Source of the DNA: JAKSPM01 sp964450645
GTDB taxonomy: Bacteria > Bacillota > Clostridia > Oscillospirales > Oscillospiraceae
DNA length: 64,000 nt
NCBI GenBank assembly: GCA_964450645.1
Contig: CAYVEB010000004.1
Location: 1 to 64,000 of the forward strand
Direction: 5' to 3'
The notes under the pieces: model-generated
Told to the model about the DNA's origin: nothing
The model's input: only the letters and a program-made list of their open reading frames with translations
The model's database searches: none
Made by a program: the position numbers and the translations under genes
Part shown: in pieces, positions 8,158 to 16,825 of the stretch
How positions within the stretch are numbered: the first letter of the stretch is position 1
Layout of the letters: the number at the start of each line of letters is the position of its first letter

Positions 8158-9420
8158 CTACCCCTCCTTGACGTATTTTTTGAGCCTTCCGAACAATGCG
8201 TCGTCACACACCGTTTCGACCACGATCCCCTGGTCGGTATACGCGCACCGCAGCACCTTCGCCTGGGTGTGCAGCACGCCGATCTGGCCGGACATGGCGT
8301 AGGGCAGCAGCAGCGTCACATGGTGCTGCTGTTTCCCCAGTTTCCGGTCGATGGCGGCCAGCAGCTTGTCCATGCCCGCGCCGGTTTTGGCGCACACGGC
8401 CAGCGCGTCCTCTCCCACCGGGATGTCCGCGCGCTCCACCAGATCCGCCTTGTTATAGCACCGCAGCACCGGCACGCCCGGCTTTGCCAGTTGGGCAATC
8501 AGCTTGTCCACCACCCGGATATGGGCATCGCGCTCTGGGTCCGCGCTGTCGATCACATGGATCAGGAGATCGGCGTATTCCAGCTCCTCCAGGGTGGCCC
8601 GAAACGCCTCCACCAGGTGGTGCGGGAGTTTCGCGATAAAGCCCACCGTGTCGGACAGCAGCACCGTCAGCTGGTCTGTGACGGGCAACTGACGCGTGGT
8701 GGTGTCCAAGGTGTCGAACAGGCGGTCATTGGCGGGGATCGCCGCGCCGGTCAGGCAGTTGAGCAGCGTCGATTTGCCCGCGTTGGTATAGCCCACCAGC
8801 GCCACCACCGGCACAGCGTTCTTAATCCGCCGCGCCCGCTGCACGCCGCGCACCTTGCGCACCTGCGTCAGCTGTTCCTCCAAACGCTGAATCCGGCTGC
8901 GGATATGCCGCCGGTCGGTTTCTAATTTCGTCTCCCCAGGGCCGCGTGTGCCGATCCCGCCGCCGAGACGGGACATGGACTTCCCCATCCCGCTGAGCTT
9001 CGGCAGCAAATACCGGTACTGCGCCAGCTCCACCTGCAGCCGCCCCTCGGCGCTCTGCGCCCGCTGGGCGAAAATGTCCAAAATGAGTGCGCTGCGGTCT
9101 AAAACCGTCGCGCCGGTCAGTTCCTCCAGCGCCCGGATCTGGGAGGGCGACAGGTCGTTGTCAAAGATCACCATATTCGACTCGGTCGATTCCACCAGGT
9201 CGCGGATTTCCTCCGCCTTTCCCGGCCCCACGAAACTGTGGGGATCCGGCGCAGGACGGTTTTGTAAAACTTTGGCGGCGCATGCGCCGCCGGCGGTCTC
9301 CAGCAGCGCTTCCAACTCGTCCAGGGTCTGCTCCGTGGCAGTCTCCTCGGGGCTGAAGCACTCGGCGTGCAAGCCCACTAGCACCGCCCGCTGTATGGGT
9401 TGGGTTTGTAACTGTTCCAT
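8158..9420 (-). CDS. hflX: ribosome-associated GTPase HflX
   Basis: 420-aa HflX, a GTPase that splits stalled ribosomes. An N-terminal nucleotide-binding domain (FVGPGKAEEIRDL) and a coiled linker (GGIGTRGPGETKLETDRR) precede the G domain with G1 GYTNAGKSTLLN, G3 DTVGF and G4 NKAD. The frame stays open upstream into a repeat element, but MEQLQTQPIQRAVLVGL at 9420 is the proper start: GGAGGAACT lies just before it and homology ends there. Confidence 0.95.
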   Translation of the reverse strand: MEQLQTQPIQRAVLVGLHAECFSPEETATEQTLDELEALLETAGGACAAKVLQNRPAPDPHSFVGPGKAEEIRDLVESTESNMVIFDNDLSPSQIRALEELTGATVLDRSALILDIFAQRAQSAEGRLQVELAQYRYLLPKLSGMGKSMSRLGGGIGTRGPGETKLETDRRHIRSRIQRLEEQLTQVRKVRGVQRARRIKNAVPVVALVGYTNAGKSTLLNCLTGAAIPANDRLFDTLDTTTRQLPVTDQLTVLLSDTVGFIAKLPHHLVEAFRATLEELEYADLLIHVIDSADPERDAHIRVVDKLIAQLAKPGVPVLRCYNKADLVERADIPVGEDALAVCAKTGAGMDKLLAAIDRKLGKQQHHVTLLLPYAMSGQIGVLHTQAKVLRCAYTDQGIVVETVCDDALFGRLKKYVKEG

Positions 9421-9509
9421 AGTTCCTCCGCTGCGATCTGCCCTTCTTTTTCGGAAAATTGTATCCTGTCCTGGCCACGCATCAAAAGCTTTCATTCTAA
9501 AGCTTTCGG

Positions 9510-9800
9510 CTAAAAAACTCGCAGAGTTTGCGCGGTTTACCGCGCAAAAAATTGCAATCATTTTTCGTCGCGGCGTGTACATGGTGAAAAATACCTTACA
9601 GGTCGCAAACGTGCGCACTTTCCCGGCAGCAAGCCCGGCAACGCGGGTTGCTGTTGAGGGTGAGACATCAGGCGCGTTGCAAGGAAAGGCGCGCTTGCAC
9701 GGCTTCCCGGCACTCGCGCCTGAATGGGAAACCGCGCTGCAGCGACCTGCATCCATCCAAATCAAAGCCCGGCGAAGCGGGTTCAATTGGAACATGTCGA
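9510..9800 (+). repeat. dispersed multi-hairpin intergenic repeat, copy B
   Basis: Longest copy. Plus-strand blocks: first hairpin TTTGCGCGG/CCGCGCAAA; atttttcgtc...ggtgaaaaat, a stem held by G-T wobbles; tcgcaaacgtgcgc; cagcaagcccggcaacgcgg then gttgctg, a third hairpin; a copy-specific insert with caggcgcg/cgcgcctg arms; then cgctgcagcgacctg, caaatcaaagcccggcgaag and cgggttcaattgg. The hflX frame runs through it only because it lacks stops. It occupies nearly all of the hflX-rpmE spacer. Confidence 0.82.
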
Positions 9801-9813
9801 AAATAGTCAGAAA

Positions 9814-9842
9814 AAGTCCGCACCAGTATCAGGTGCGGACTT
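9814..9842 (-). terminator. rpmE terminator
   Basis: Perfect 11-bp stem (aagtccgcacc / ggtgcggactt) with a 7-base loop, starting 9 bases past the rpmE stop; on the minus strand the stem runs into a T-rich tract (ctttttctgac). Confidence 0.75.
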
Positions 9843-9850
9843 AAATCAAA

Positions 9851-10051
9851 TTACTTCAGGCCGTACTTTCTGTTGAACCGGTCAACACGTCCGCCGGTAT
9901 CTACCAGCTTTTGCTTGCCGGTGTAGAAAGGATGACACTTGGAGCAAATTTCAACTCTGATGTCCTTTTTGGTGGAGCCGGTTTCGATGACCGCACCACA
10001 CGCGCATCTGATCGTCGTCTGTTGATAATTCGGATGGATTCCTTCCTTCAT
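9851..10051 (-). CDS. rpmE: 50S ribosomal protein L31 (zinc-binding type)
   Basis: 66-aa bL31 of the zinc-containing type: cysteines 16, 18, 36 and 39 (CAC...CSKC) are all present. The family signature HPFYTGKQKLVDTGGRVDRF is complete. It has its own terminator and a good AGAGGTGAACTCCG leader. The usual neighbours rho and DUF1385 are not adjacent; the DUF1385 gene is 18 kb away beside prmC. Confidence 0.96.
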   Translation of the reverse strand: MKEGIHPNYQQTTIRCACGAVIETGSTKKDIRVEICSKCHPFYTGKQKLVDTGGRVDRFNRKYGLK

Positions 10052-10204
10052 CGGAGTTCACCTCTTTCTTAAGAAATCTGTAAGAGGGCGACACAACCCT
10101 CCCCTTGGCTTGCATGCCGAAATATCATATCACATCCTTTTTGGAATTGCAAGTCTTTTTTATAAAATTCCCCAGAATACGCTCAAATTTCCGTCGGCGC
10201 GCGG

Positions 10205-11386
10205 TCAGCGCTTCCAAGTCTCCCCGGGCAGGCGGCAAAAGATCCGCTCCTTCCGCTCCTGTCCTGGCTCCGGGACGGCGGAAGGCTGAATGAACAGGGA
10301 AAACAGGTCGGCACACCGCTCCTCCAACCGGTAGAAGGCCTGGTCGGGCGGCCGCTCTCCGGCGTTGACGATAGGCAGCCTGGCCGTCGTTTTACACCGG
10401 TGGAGGATCCCGATTCCGGTCTGATCCACGGCCAGCGCCCGCAGATAGGGAAATGGCGCTTGCATCCGCTCCTGGGAGATACCCAAATAGGCGCACAGTA
10501 CCATCCGGCACACCCTGGACCTGGCGTAGCGCTTGGATTTTGTGCGGGCGATCACATCCCCCACGCTGCTCCCCTCCCGGCAGGCCCGCGCAAACCTCCG
10601 CCACAGGCCCTCGCTACCAAAGGGCAGCGCCGCGAACGCTTCGTCCGGCAGCGTCCGCAGCCGCGCCAGCACCGCTCGCTCGCCAAAGGCCATGTCATAG
10701 CGCGCCGCGCCCTCATAGACCGCCATGGCATCCTCCGGGACATAGCCGCGCCAGCCGGCTGTCGGCATCCCCCGCAGCGCCGTGGCCGAGGGATTTTCCG
10801 CGTCGGCCTCCCGCGCGTGGTAATCTCCCGACCGCCGCAGCGCCACCGGTTCAAGCCGCGCGCCGGTTTGCAAAATCGCCTTGCAGTATTCCACCGCCAA
10901 AATGTCGTTGGGCGACGTGACCGGCACGCACGCGCCCGTCACCTGCTCCAGCGCCTGCTGCCGCGCGCTGGCAAACGACGCCTTCTCCGCCAGCGCCCGC
11001 CGCAGCGCCTGCGTATATTCCGGGGTCAGAAGCGCCCGCGCCGTGGCCGTCAGGCGCTCCAGATCTCCGCACTCCGCGCCAAAGCAAACGGCGTCCACGC
11101 AGCCCAGCGCGTCGAGCGCCGCGACGCCGCCCGCGGCGAACCCCTCCGCCGAGGACAGCGCCTTGGTCACCGGCAGCTCCAGCACCAAATTTGCCCCGCA
11201 CAGCACCGCCGCCCGCGCCCGCACCGCCTTGTCCATCACCGCCGGAGCGCCCCGCTGGACGTACTGCCCGCTCATGACGCACACGATCGCCGTGTCCGCC
11301 CCAAACCGCCGCCGGATCCACGCAAACTGCTTTTCGTGGCCCCGGTGCAGCGGGTTGTATTCGCAGACAATCCCCACGACTTTCAC
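10205..11386 (-). CDS. tmcAL: tRNA(Met) cytidine acetate ligase TmcAL
   Basis: 393-aa nucleotidyltransferase of the TmcAL (formerly YlbM/DUF795) family, which uses acetate and ATP to form N4-acetylcytidine at the wobble base of elongator tRNA-Met. The N terminus MKVVGIVCEYNPLHRGHEKQ holds the HxGH nucleotide-binding motif, followed by MSGQYVQRGAPAVMDK and LVLELPV, all family hallmarks; SPNDILAVEY lies near residue 160. It diverges from acetate kinase ackA across a 119-bp spacer. Length is normal. Confidence 0.94.
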   Translation of the reverse strand: MKVVGIVCEYNPLHRGHEKQFAWIRRRFGADTAIVCVMSGQYVQRGAPAVMDKAVRARAAVLCGANLVLELPVTKALSSAEGFAAGGVAALDALGCVDAVCFGAECGDLERLTATARALLTPEYTQALRRALAEKASFASARQQALEQVTGACVPVTSPNDILAVEYCKAILQTGARLEPVALRRSGDYHAREADAENPSATALRGMPTAGWRGYVPEDAMAVYEGAARYDMAFGERAVLARLRTLPDEAFAALPFGSEGLWRRFARACREGSSVGDVIARTKSKRYARSRVCRMVLCAYLGISQERMQAPFPYLRALAVDQTGIGILHRCKTTARLPIVNAGERPPDQAFYRLEERCADLFSLFIQPSAVPEPGQERKERIFCRLPGETWKR

Positions 11387-11415
11387 AAAAATTTCCTCTT
11401 TTCCAAAAATAATAC

Positions 11416-11444
11416 TTGTGCAACCGGGAAATCTATTATAGAAT
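11416..11444 (+). promoter_or_regulatory. candidate sigma-A promoter of ackA
   Basis: TTGTGC (11416-11421), 17-base spacer, TAGAAT (11439-11444); about 60 bases before the ackA start, in the divergent spacer with tmcAL. The -35 matches 4 of 6. Confidence 0.5.
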
Positions 11445-11505
11445 AGAATTTAGTATCATACTAACTCAAATGGAACATAAATACAAGATTTAGGAGTGAT
11501 TTCTC

Positions 11506-12708
11506 ATGAAAATTCTCGTGATCAACGCTGGTTCCTCCTCTTTGAAATACCAGCTGATAGATCCGGATACCGGCCGTGTTTACGCCAAGGGCCTGTGCGA
11601 GCGAATCGGTCTGGACGGCCGTCTCAACCACAAAGTGCTTGACGAAGCGGGCAAGACCACGCTCTCGGATACGCGCGACATCCCCATGCCCACCCATTCC
11701 GAGGCCATCGAGGCGGTCTTGTCGATTTTGGTGGACGAAACCTACGGCGTGGTCAAGTCCCTGGACGAAGTGGACGCCGTCGGCCACCGCGTGCTCCATG
11801 GCGGCGACAAATTTGTGGAATCATGCATCGTGGACGACGCCTGCAAGAAAGCCATTGAAGATTGCATCCCCCTCGGCCCGCTCCACAATCCCGCCAACCT
11901 CAAGGGCATTTTGGCCTGTGAAAAGGCCATGCCCGGCAAGAAGCAGGTCGCTGTATTCGACACCGCGTTCCATATGACCATGCCGCCCAAGGCCTACCGC
12001 TATGCGATCCCCACGGAATACTACGAAAACGATCACATTCGCCGCTACGGTTTCCACGGCACATCCCACCGCTTCGTCTCCAAGCGCACCATTGAGCTGA
12101 TGGGCTCGAACCCCGACCTGAAAATCGTGGTCTGCCACCTGGGCAACGGTTCTTCTCTGTCCGCCGTCTCCGGCGGCAAGTGCCGGGACACCTCCATGGG
12201 TCTGTCCCCGCTGGCGGGCGTGCCCATGGGTACCCGCAGCGGCGATATTGACCCGTGCGTGGTGGAGTTTATCTGCAACAAGTACGGCATGAGCGTCTCG
12301 GAATGTCTGAATATGCTCAACAAGAAGTCCGGTATGCTGGCCATCTCCGGCAAGTCCTCCGACTTCCGCGATCTGGAAGATGGCGTGCGGGAGGGTGACG
12401 AGAACTGCGCCCTGGCCCGCGAAAAATTTGCCTATGAAGTGCGCAAATACATCGGCGCCTACGCCGCCGCGCTGGGCGGGCTGGACTGCCTGGTCTTCAC
12501 CGCCGGCGTCGGCGAAAACGACGCGAACATGCGCGCTTCCATCTGCGAAGGGCTGGAATTCCTGGGCGTCAAGCTGGACGCAGAAACCAACGCAAAGCGC
12601 GGCGACGAGCGGATCATCTCCGCATCCGATTCCAAGGTCACCGTCTGGGTCATCCCCACCAACGAGGAACTGATGATCGCCCAGGACACAGCGGCGCTTT
12701 GCAGATAA
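11506..12708 (+). CDS. ackA: acetate kinase
   Basis: 400-aa AckA, interconverting acetyl phosphate + ADP and acetate + ATP, the energy-yielding last step of acetate fermentation. Both ASKHA signatures are clear: MKILVINAGSSSLKYQL at the N terminus and RRYGFHGTSHRFVSKR near residue 175, then VVCHLGNGSSLSAV and FTAGVGEND. An AGGAGTGATTTCTC ribosome site precedes the ATG. No pta is adjacent, and the common downstream pair yceD-rpmF is absent; instead a terminator and the convergent tsaD follow. Confidence 0.98.
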   Translation: MKILVINAGSSSLKYQLIDPDTGRVYAKGLCERIGLDGRLNHKVLDEAGKTTLSDTRDIPMPTHSEAIEAVLSILVDETYGVVKSLDEVDAVGHRVLHGGDKFVESCIVDDACKKAIEDCIPLGPLHNPANLKGILACEKAMPGKKQVAVFDTAFHMTMPPKAYRYAIPTEYYENDHIRRYGFHGTSHRFVSKRTIELMGSNPDLKIVVCHLGNGSSLSAVSGGKCRDTSMGLSPLAGVPMGTRSGDIDPCVVEFICNKYGMSVSECLNMLNKKSGMLAISGKSSDFRDLEDGVREGDENCALAREKFAYEVRKYIGAYAAALGGLDCLVFTAGVGENDANMRASICEGLEFLGVKLDAETNAKRGDERIISASDSKVTVWVIPTNEELMIAQDTAALCR

Positions 12709-12737
12709 TCACCGTAACTTTTTTTTAAATCATGTAA

Positions 12738-12810
12738 CGATACCCACCGGCCTGTCCAGTGGGTATCGTCATTCAAGCGTATCCGGCCGGGTCGTCCCGG
12801 CCGGTTTTTT
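12738..12810 (+). terminator. ackA terminator region (two hairpins)
   Basis: A 10-bp hairpin (cgatacccac / gtgggtatcg, 12738-12768) without a T tract is followed by a GC-rich hairpin ccggccggg / cccggccgg (12783-12804) with a TTTTTT tail to 12810. The second is a textbook intrinsic terminator for ackA. Confidence 0.85.
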
Positions 12811-12851
12811 GCGTCTTTAAAGGCAAAAACGCTGCACAGTTCGCGCGCATA

Positions 12852-13868
12852 TTACAGCCGCTCACCCTCGATGGATTTGGTCGCGTAGGCATTGAGGGTC
12901 TGATCGGCGAGGTTGCCCGCCAGATACTCATAGTACCCCTGGGCGCCGATCATGGCCGCGTTGTCCCCGCACAGGGACACGGGCGGCGTATACAGCGTGA
13001 TTCCCCGCCGCCGCGCCTGGTACGAAAAGTCGGCACGGATTCTGGAGTTGGCCGCGACGCCGCCGGCGATGGCCAGCTTGTTGTAGCCTGTCCGCTCCAG
13101 CGCCAACATCGCCCGCGGCACCAAAATCTGGCTGACCGCCTTGGAAAAACTGGCGCACAAGGACGCGATCTCCAGCGTCTCGCCCCGCTGCGCGGCGTTG
13201 TGGATCAGGTTCAGCGCCGCCGTCTTAAGCCCGGAGAAGGACATATCCAGCGGATTCCCCGCCAGCTTCGGCACCGGCAGCGCGTATCTTTCCTCGTCTC
13301 CCGTCCGGGCGGCCTTGTCCAGCGCTGCGCCGCCGGGATAGGGCATTCCCAGCACCCGCGCCACCTTATCAAAGCACTCGCCCGCCGCGTCGTCCCGCGT
13401 ACCGCCGAGGATTTGCATCCGGGTATAGTCCCGCACGTCTACGAGCAAGGTGTGCCCGCCGGACACCACCAGGCACAAAAACGGCGGCTCCAGCTCCGGG
13501 TAGGCCAGATAGTTCGCCGCGATATGGCCCCGGATGTGGTGGACGGGAATCAGCGGCACACCCAATGAAAGAGCCGCCGCCTTCGCGAAATTCACGCCCA
13601 CCAGCACCGCGCCGATCAGGCCCGGCGCATAGGTCACCGCGACCGCGTCGATCTGGCCGCGCCGGACGTCCGCCCGCGCAAGGGCCTCATCGGCCAGGGC
13701 GTAGATGGACTCGATATGCTTGCGGGAGGCGATCTCCGGCACCACGCCGCCGTAGATCCGGTGCAGCGCCACCTGCGAGGCGATGGCGTCGGACAGTGCC
13801 CTCCGCCCATCGGCCACCACGGCCACGGCCGTCTCGTCACACGAGGATTCAATTGCCAGAATGTTCAT
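12852..13868 (-). CDS. tsaD: tRNA N6-adenosine threonylcarbamoyltransferase TsaD
   Basis: 338-aa Kae1/TsaD ASKHA protein, transferring threonylcarbamoyl to A37 of ANN-reading tRNAs. Signature segments: MNILAIESSCDETAVAVV, VVPEIASRKHIE, VTYAPGLIGAVLVG, LVVSGGHTLLV and AIAGGVAANSRIR. It overlaps the upstream rimI by 20 bases, a very common tsaD-rimI pairing; the partner genes tsaB and tsaE, usually next to them, are not in this window. Confidence 0.97.
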   Translation of the reverse strand: MNILAIESSCDETAVAVVADGRRALSDAIASQVALHRIYGGVVPEIASRKHIESIYALADEALARADVRRGQIDAVAVTYAPGLIGAVLVGVNFAKAAALSLGVPLIPVHHIRGHIAANYLAYPELEPPFLCLVVSGGHTLLVDVRDYTRMQILGGTRDDAAGECFDKVARVLGMPYPGGAALDKAARTGDEERYALPVPKLAGNPLDMSFSGLKTAALNLIHNAAQRGETLEIASLCASFSKAVSQILVPRAMLALERTGYNKLAIAGGVAANSRIRADFSYQARRRGITLYTPPVSLCGDNAAMIGAQGYYEYLAGNLADQTLNAYATKSIEGERL

Positions 13869-14325
13869 GCCCCACGCTCCATGTCTTTTTCAAAATCAGC
13901 GCGTCCTCTTCCGGGTGACAATAATAGCGCGGCCGCCGCCCCACCTGGGTAAACCCCAGCGCCTGATACAGGCAGATCGCCGGCTGATTTGTGACGCGCA
14001 CCTCCAACGCCAGGCTGCCCACGCCCCGCCCTTTCAGGCGGACCTCCAATTCCGTCACCAGCGCCATTCCAAGGCCCCGGCGGCGGCAGTCCGGCCGCAC
14101 CGCCAGATTCATCATATCCGCCTCTTTTAGAACGCTCTGGCTGCCCACATAGCCGGCCACATCCGCGCCGTCCAGCGCCACCAGCCAAAGACTCAGCGGA
14201 TTGGTCAGCTCTCCGCGCAAAATCTCCTCCGGCCACGGATCGGAAAAGCACTGCCGTTCCAGCTCCGCCACTTGGCGGATATTGGCCGGAGCCATCGGTA
14301 CGATGGGAAAATCACTTGGCATCAT
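13849..14325 (-). CDS. rimI: ribosomal-protein S18 alanine N-acetyltransferase RimI
   Basis: 158-aa GNAT acetyltransferase. The acetyl-CoA-binding motif is VRPDCRRRGLGMALVTELE (about residues 80-98), with LEVRVTNQPAICLYQALGF and the C-terminal RPRYY typical of RimI. Although named after E. coli S18 acetylation, clostridial homologues may have other targets; the tsaD neighbour supports the RimI assignment. It begins ATGATG, overlapping the end of polA by 14 bases, and ends inside tsaD. Confidence 0.92.
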   Translation of the reverse strand: MMPSDFPIVPMAPANIRQVAELERQCFSDPWPEEILRGELTNPLSLWLVALDGADVAGYVGSQSVLKEADMMNLAVRPDCRRRGLGMALVTELEVRLKGRGVGSLALEVRVTNQPAICLYQALGFTQVGRRPRYYCHPEEDALILKKTWSVGHEHSGN

Positions 14326-16825
14326 ACCAGCTGTCCCCCATCTTGGCCTCGGCGATCAGCGGCACCGCCAGATGGCAGACGTTTTGCATCTTGTCCGTCA
14401 CCAGGCGCATCACCTGCTCCGCCTCCCAGGCAGGGCACTCTACGATCAGCTCGTCGTGTACCTGCAGCACCAGCCGCGCCTGCAGCGCCTGCTCTTGCAA
14501 CGCCGCGTCCACCTGAATCATGGCCAGTTTGATAATATCCGCCGCGCTGCCCTGAATGGGCGTGTTCAGCGCGATCCGCTCCGCGCCGGAACGGACGTTG
14601 AAATTGCCGCTCTTTAGCTCCGGAATCCAGCGGCGGCGGCCAAACAGGGTGTCCACATACCCTTGCCGCCGGGCCAGCTCCACAATCTCGTGCATATAGT
14701 CCCGCACGCCCGAAAATTGTGCCAAATAGCTGTTAATATACGCCTCCGCCTCCCAGGGCGCGACACCGATATCCTCCGCCAGGGACCATTTGGAGATGCC
14801 GTAGACAATGCCGAAATTTACCGCCTTCGCGTTGCGCCGCAGCTGCGGCGTCACCTCCTCCAGCGGGACGCCGAATACCTGCGCCGCTGTCGCCGCGTGG
14901 AAATCCGCGCCACTTAAAAACGCCTTTTGCATATTTTTGTCGTCCGCGATGTGTGCCAGTACCCGCAGCTCGATCTGGCTGTAGTCGGCGTCCACCAGCA
15001 CCCAGCCCTCCCGCGGGACAAACATCTTCCGAATCTTTGCGCCTAGTTCCGTGCGCACGGGGATATTTTGCAGATTCGGATCCGTCGAGGACAGCCGCCC
15101 CGTGGCCGTGACCGTGTTCTGGAAGGTAGTGTGGATGCGGCCATCCTCCCCGATTACCTTCAGCAGCCCGTCGGCATAAGTGGATTTCAACTTGGTCAGC
15201 ATCCGGTAATCCATAATGCGCTCGACGATCGGGTGCTTGTCCTTTAGCTTTTCCAGCACCTCCGCATTGGTCGAATACCCGGTTTTCGTCTTTTTCACGG
15301 GCGGCAGCTCCAGTTTCTCAAACAGGATCTCGCCCAGTTTTTTGGTGGAATTGATATTGAACGTTTCCCCCGCGTAGGCGTACACCTCCCGTTCGAGCGC
15401 CGCGATGCGCTGCGAGAGCATCCGCCCGAATTCCTCCAGCCCCGCCCGGTCCGCGTGGACGCCCACTTCCTCCATCCTGGCAAGCGTCCTGCACAAGGGC
15501 AGATCGATCTGCCGGTAGACCCGGCTCAGCCCCTCGGCCCGTATTCTTTCTTGCAAAGCGGGCCACAGCTGCCACAGGGCCTGCGCCTGCTCGGCCAGCT
15601 CCGCGCCGGTATCGCGGTCCAGATACCGCGTGGCCAGCTTGTCGATGGTGTACGTGCTGGCCGTCGGATCCAGCAGATAGGCCGCCAGCGCCGCGTCCTC
15701 CGCCGGTTCGGAAAGCTCCAGCCCGCGCGCGTGCAGCTGCCGCAGCAGCTGCTTGACGTCAAAGCAGATTTTCAAGGAATCGCCCGCGAGAACCCGCTGG
15801 ATCTGCTCGAGGTGATCCTCCACCGTCACCGTATGCACACCGTCCGCGGACGCAAACGCCGCGTTTGCACCCTCCGCGTCAAACAGCACCGCGCACGCCT
15901 GCCCTTCCGGCAGCGCGCCGCATTTTGCAGGCGCCTGCACCTTTTGCGCTTCGACGGCTTGGGGCCGCAGGCCGTACCGGTCGATCAGCTTGACAAATTC
16001 CAGCTTGACAAACAGATCATACAGCTCCCCTTGGTTCGGCTCCCGGCGCAGACAGTTCTCCGGGGCAAAATTGATTGGTGCCTGGCAGACGATCGTTGCA
16101 AGATCATAGGACAACAGCGCGCTGTCCCGGCCGTTTTCCAGCTTCTCCCGCAGCTTTCCCTTCGTCTCGTCCAGGTGGTCGTAGACCCCCTGGAGCGTGC
16201 CGTACTTGACCAGCAGCTCGGTGGCCGTCTTCGGCCCGACTCCCGCCACGCCGGGAATGTTGTCGGAGCTGTCGCCCATCAGCGCCTTGAGATCGATCAG
16301 GCGGATGGGATCAAAGCCGTATTCCTCCCGGAAACGTTCGGGCGTATAGTCCACGGTGTTGGTCCTGCCCGCCTTGGACGACACAAATTTCACCCGCACG
16401 CGCTCGTCAACCAGCTGCAGCTGGTCGCGGTCGCCGGTGACGATCACGCAGTCCCACTGCTTTTCCGCGCACGCCTTGGCCACCGTACCGATCACATCGT
16501 CGGCCTCCCAGCCCTGGACCTCAAAAATTGGAATGTTCATCGCCCGCAGAACCGCCTTCATCCAGGGCATCTGCATCGCCAGCTCTTCCGGCATTCCATG
16601 GCGGGTCGCCTTGTAGCCGTCGTAGCGCGCGTGGCGGAACGTGGGGCCGTGGAGGTCAAACGCGACGCACAGCGCCTCCGGCTCCTCCTGGTTCAGCATC
16701 CGCTGCAGGATATTCAAAAAGCCAAAGATGGCCTGGGTATACAGCCCGTCCTTCGTAGTCAGGGGACGAATTCCATAATAGGCCCGGTTGATGACACTGT
16801 TGCCATCCAAAATCATCAGTTTCAT
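14312..16825 (-). CDS. polA: DNA polymerase I
   Basis: 837-aa Pol I. The 5'-3' nuclease domain (MKLMILDGNSVINRAYYG...VTGDRDQLQLV...GDSSDNIPGVAGVGPKTA) is intact. The polymerase domain has DYSQIELRVLAHIADD, RRNAKAVNFGIVYGIS and LQVHDELIVECP. The middle 3'-5' exonuclease domain is shortened: no DxE motif I is found at the right place, the motif II aspartate is replaced (FDVKQLL) and the YxxxD motif III is missing, so proofreading is probably absent as in Bacillus Pol I. The ATG at 16825 makes an ATGA overlap with the upstream gene; a longer upstream frame is discarded. Confidence 0.96.
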   Translation of the reverse strand: MKLMILDGNSVINRAYYGIRPLTTKDGLYTQAIFGFLNILQRMLNQEEPEALCVAFDLHGPTFRHARYDGYKATRHGMPEELAMQMPWMKAVLRAMNIPIFEVQGWEADDVIGTVAKACAEKQWDCVIVTGDRDQLQLVDERVRVKFVSSKAGRTNTVDYTPERFREEYGFDPIRLIDLKALMGDSSDNIPGVAGVGPKTATELLVKYGTLQGVYDHLDETKGKLREKLENGRDSALLSYDLATIVCQAPINFAPENCLRREPNQGELYDLFVKLEFVKLIDRYGLRPQAVEAQKVQAPAKCGALPEGQACAVLFDAEGANAAFASADGVHTVTVEDHLEQIQRVLAGDSLKICFDVKQLLRQLHARGLELSEPAEDAALAAYLLDPTASTYTIDKLATRYLDRDTGAELAEQAQALWQLWPALQERIRAEGLSRVYRQIDLPLCRTLARMEEVGVHADRAGLEEFGRMLSQRIAALEREVYAYAGETFNINSTKKLGEILFEKLELPPVKKTKTGYSTNAEVLEKLKDKHPIVERIMDYRMLTKLKSTYADGLLKVIGEDGRIHTTFQNTVTATGRLSSTDPNLQNIPVRTELGAKIRKMFVPREGWVLVDADYSQIELRVLAHIADDKNMQKAFLSGADFHAATAAQVFGVPLEEVTPQLRRNAKAVNFGIVYGISKWSLAEDIGVAPWEAEAYINSYLAQFSGVRDYMHEIVELARRQGYVDTLFGRRRWIPELKSGNFNVRSGAERIALNTPIQGSAADIIKLAMIQVDAALQEQALQARLVLQVHDELIVECPAWEAEQVMRLVTDKMQNVCHLAVPLIAEAKMGDSWYDAK

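Noticed and set aside
9421..9795. N-terminal extension of HflX by 125 residues
   Set aside because: The extension is encoded by the dispersed repeat; family homology and the ribosome site begin at 9420.
14312..16825. Active proofreading domain in PolA (a DAE triplet near residue 320)
   Set aside because: The DAE is followed directly by the later strand of the domain, and motifs II and III lack their acidic residues.
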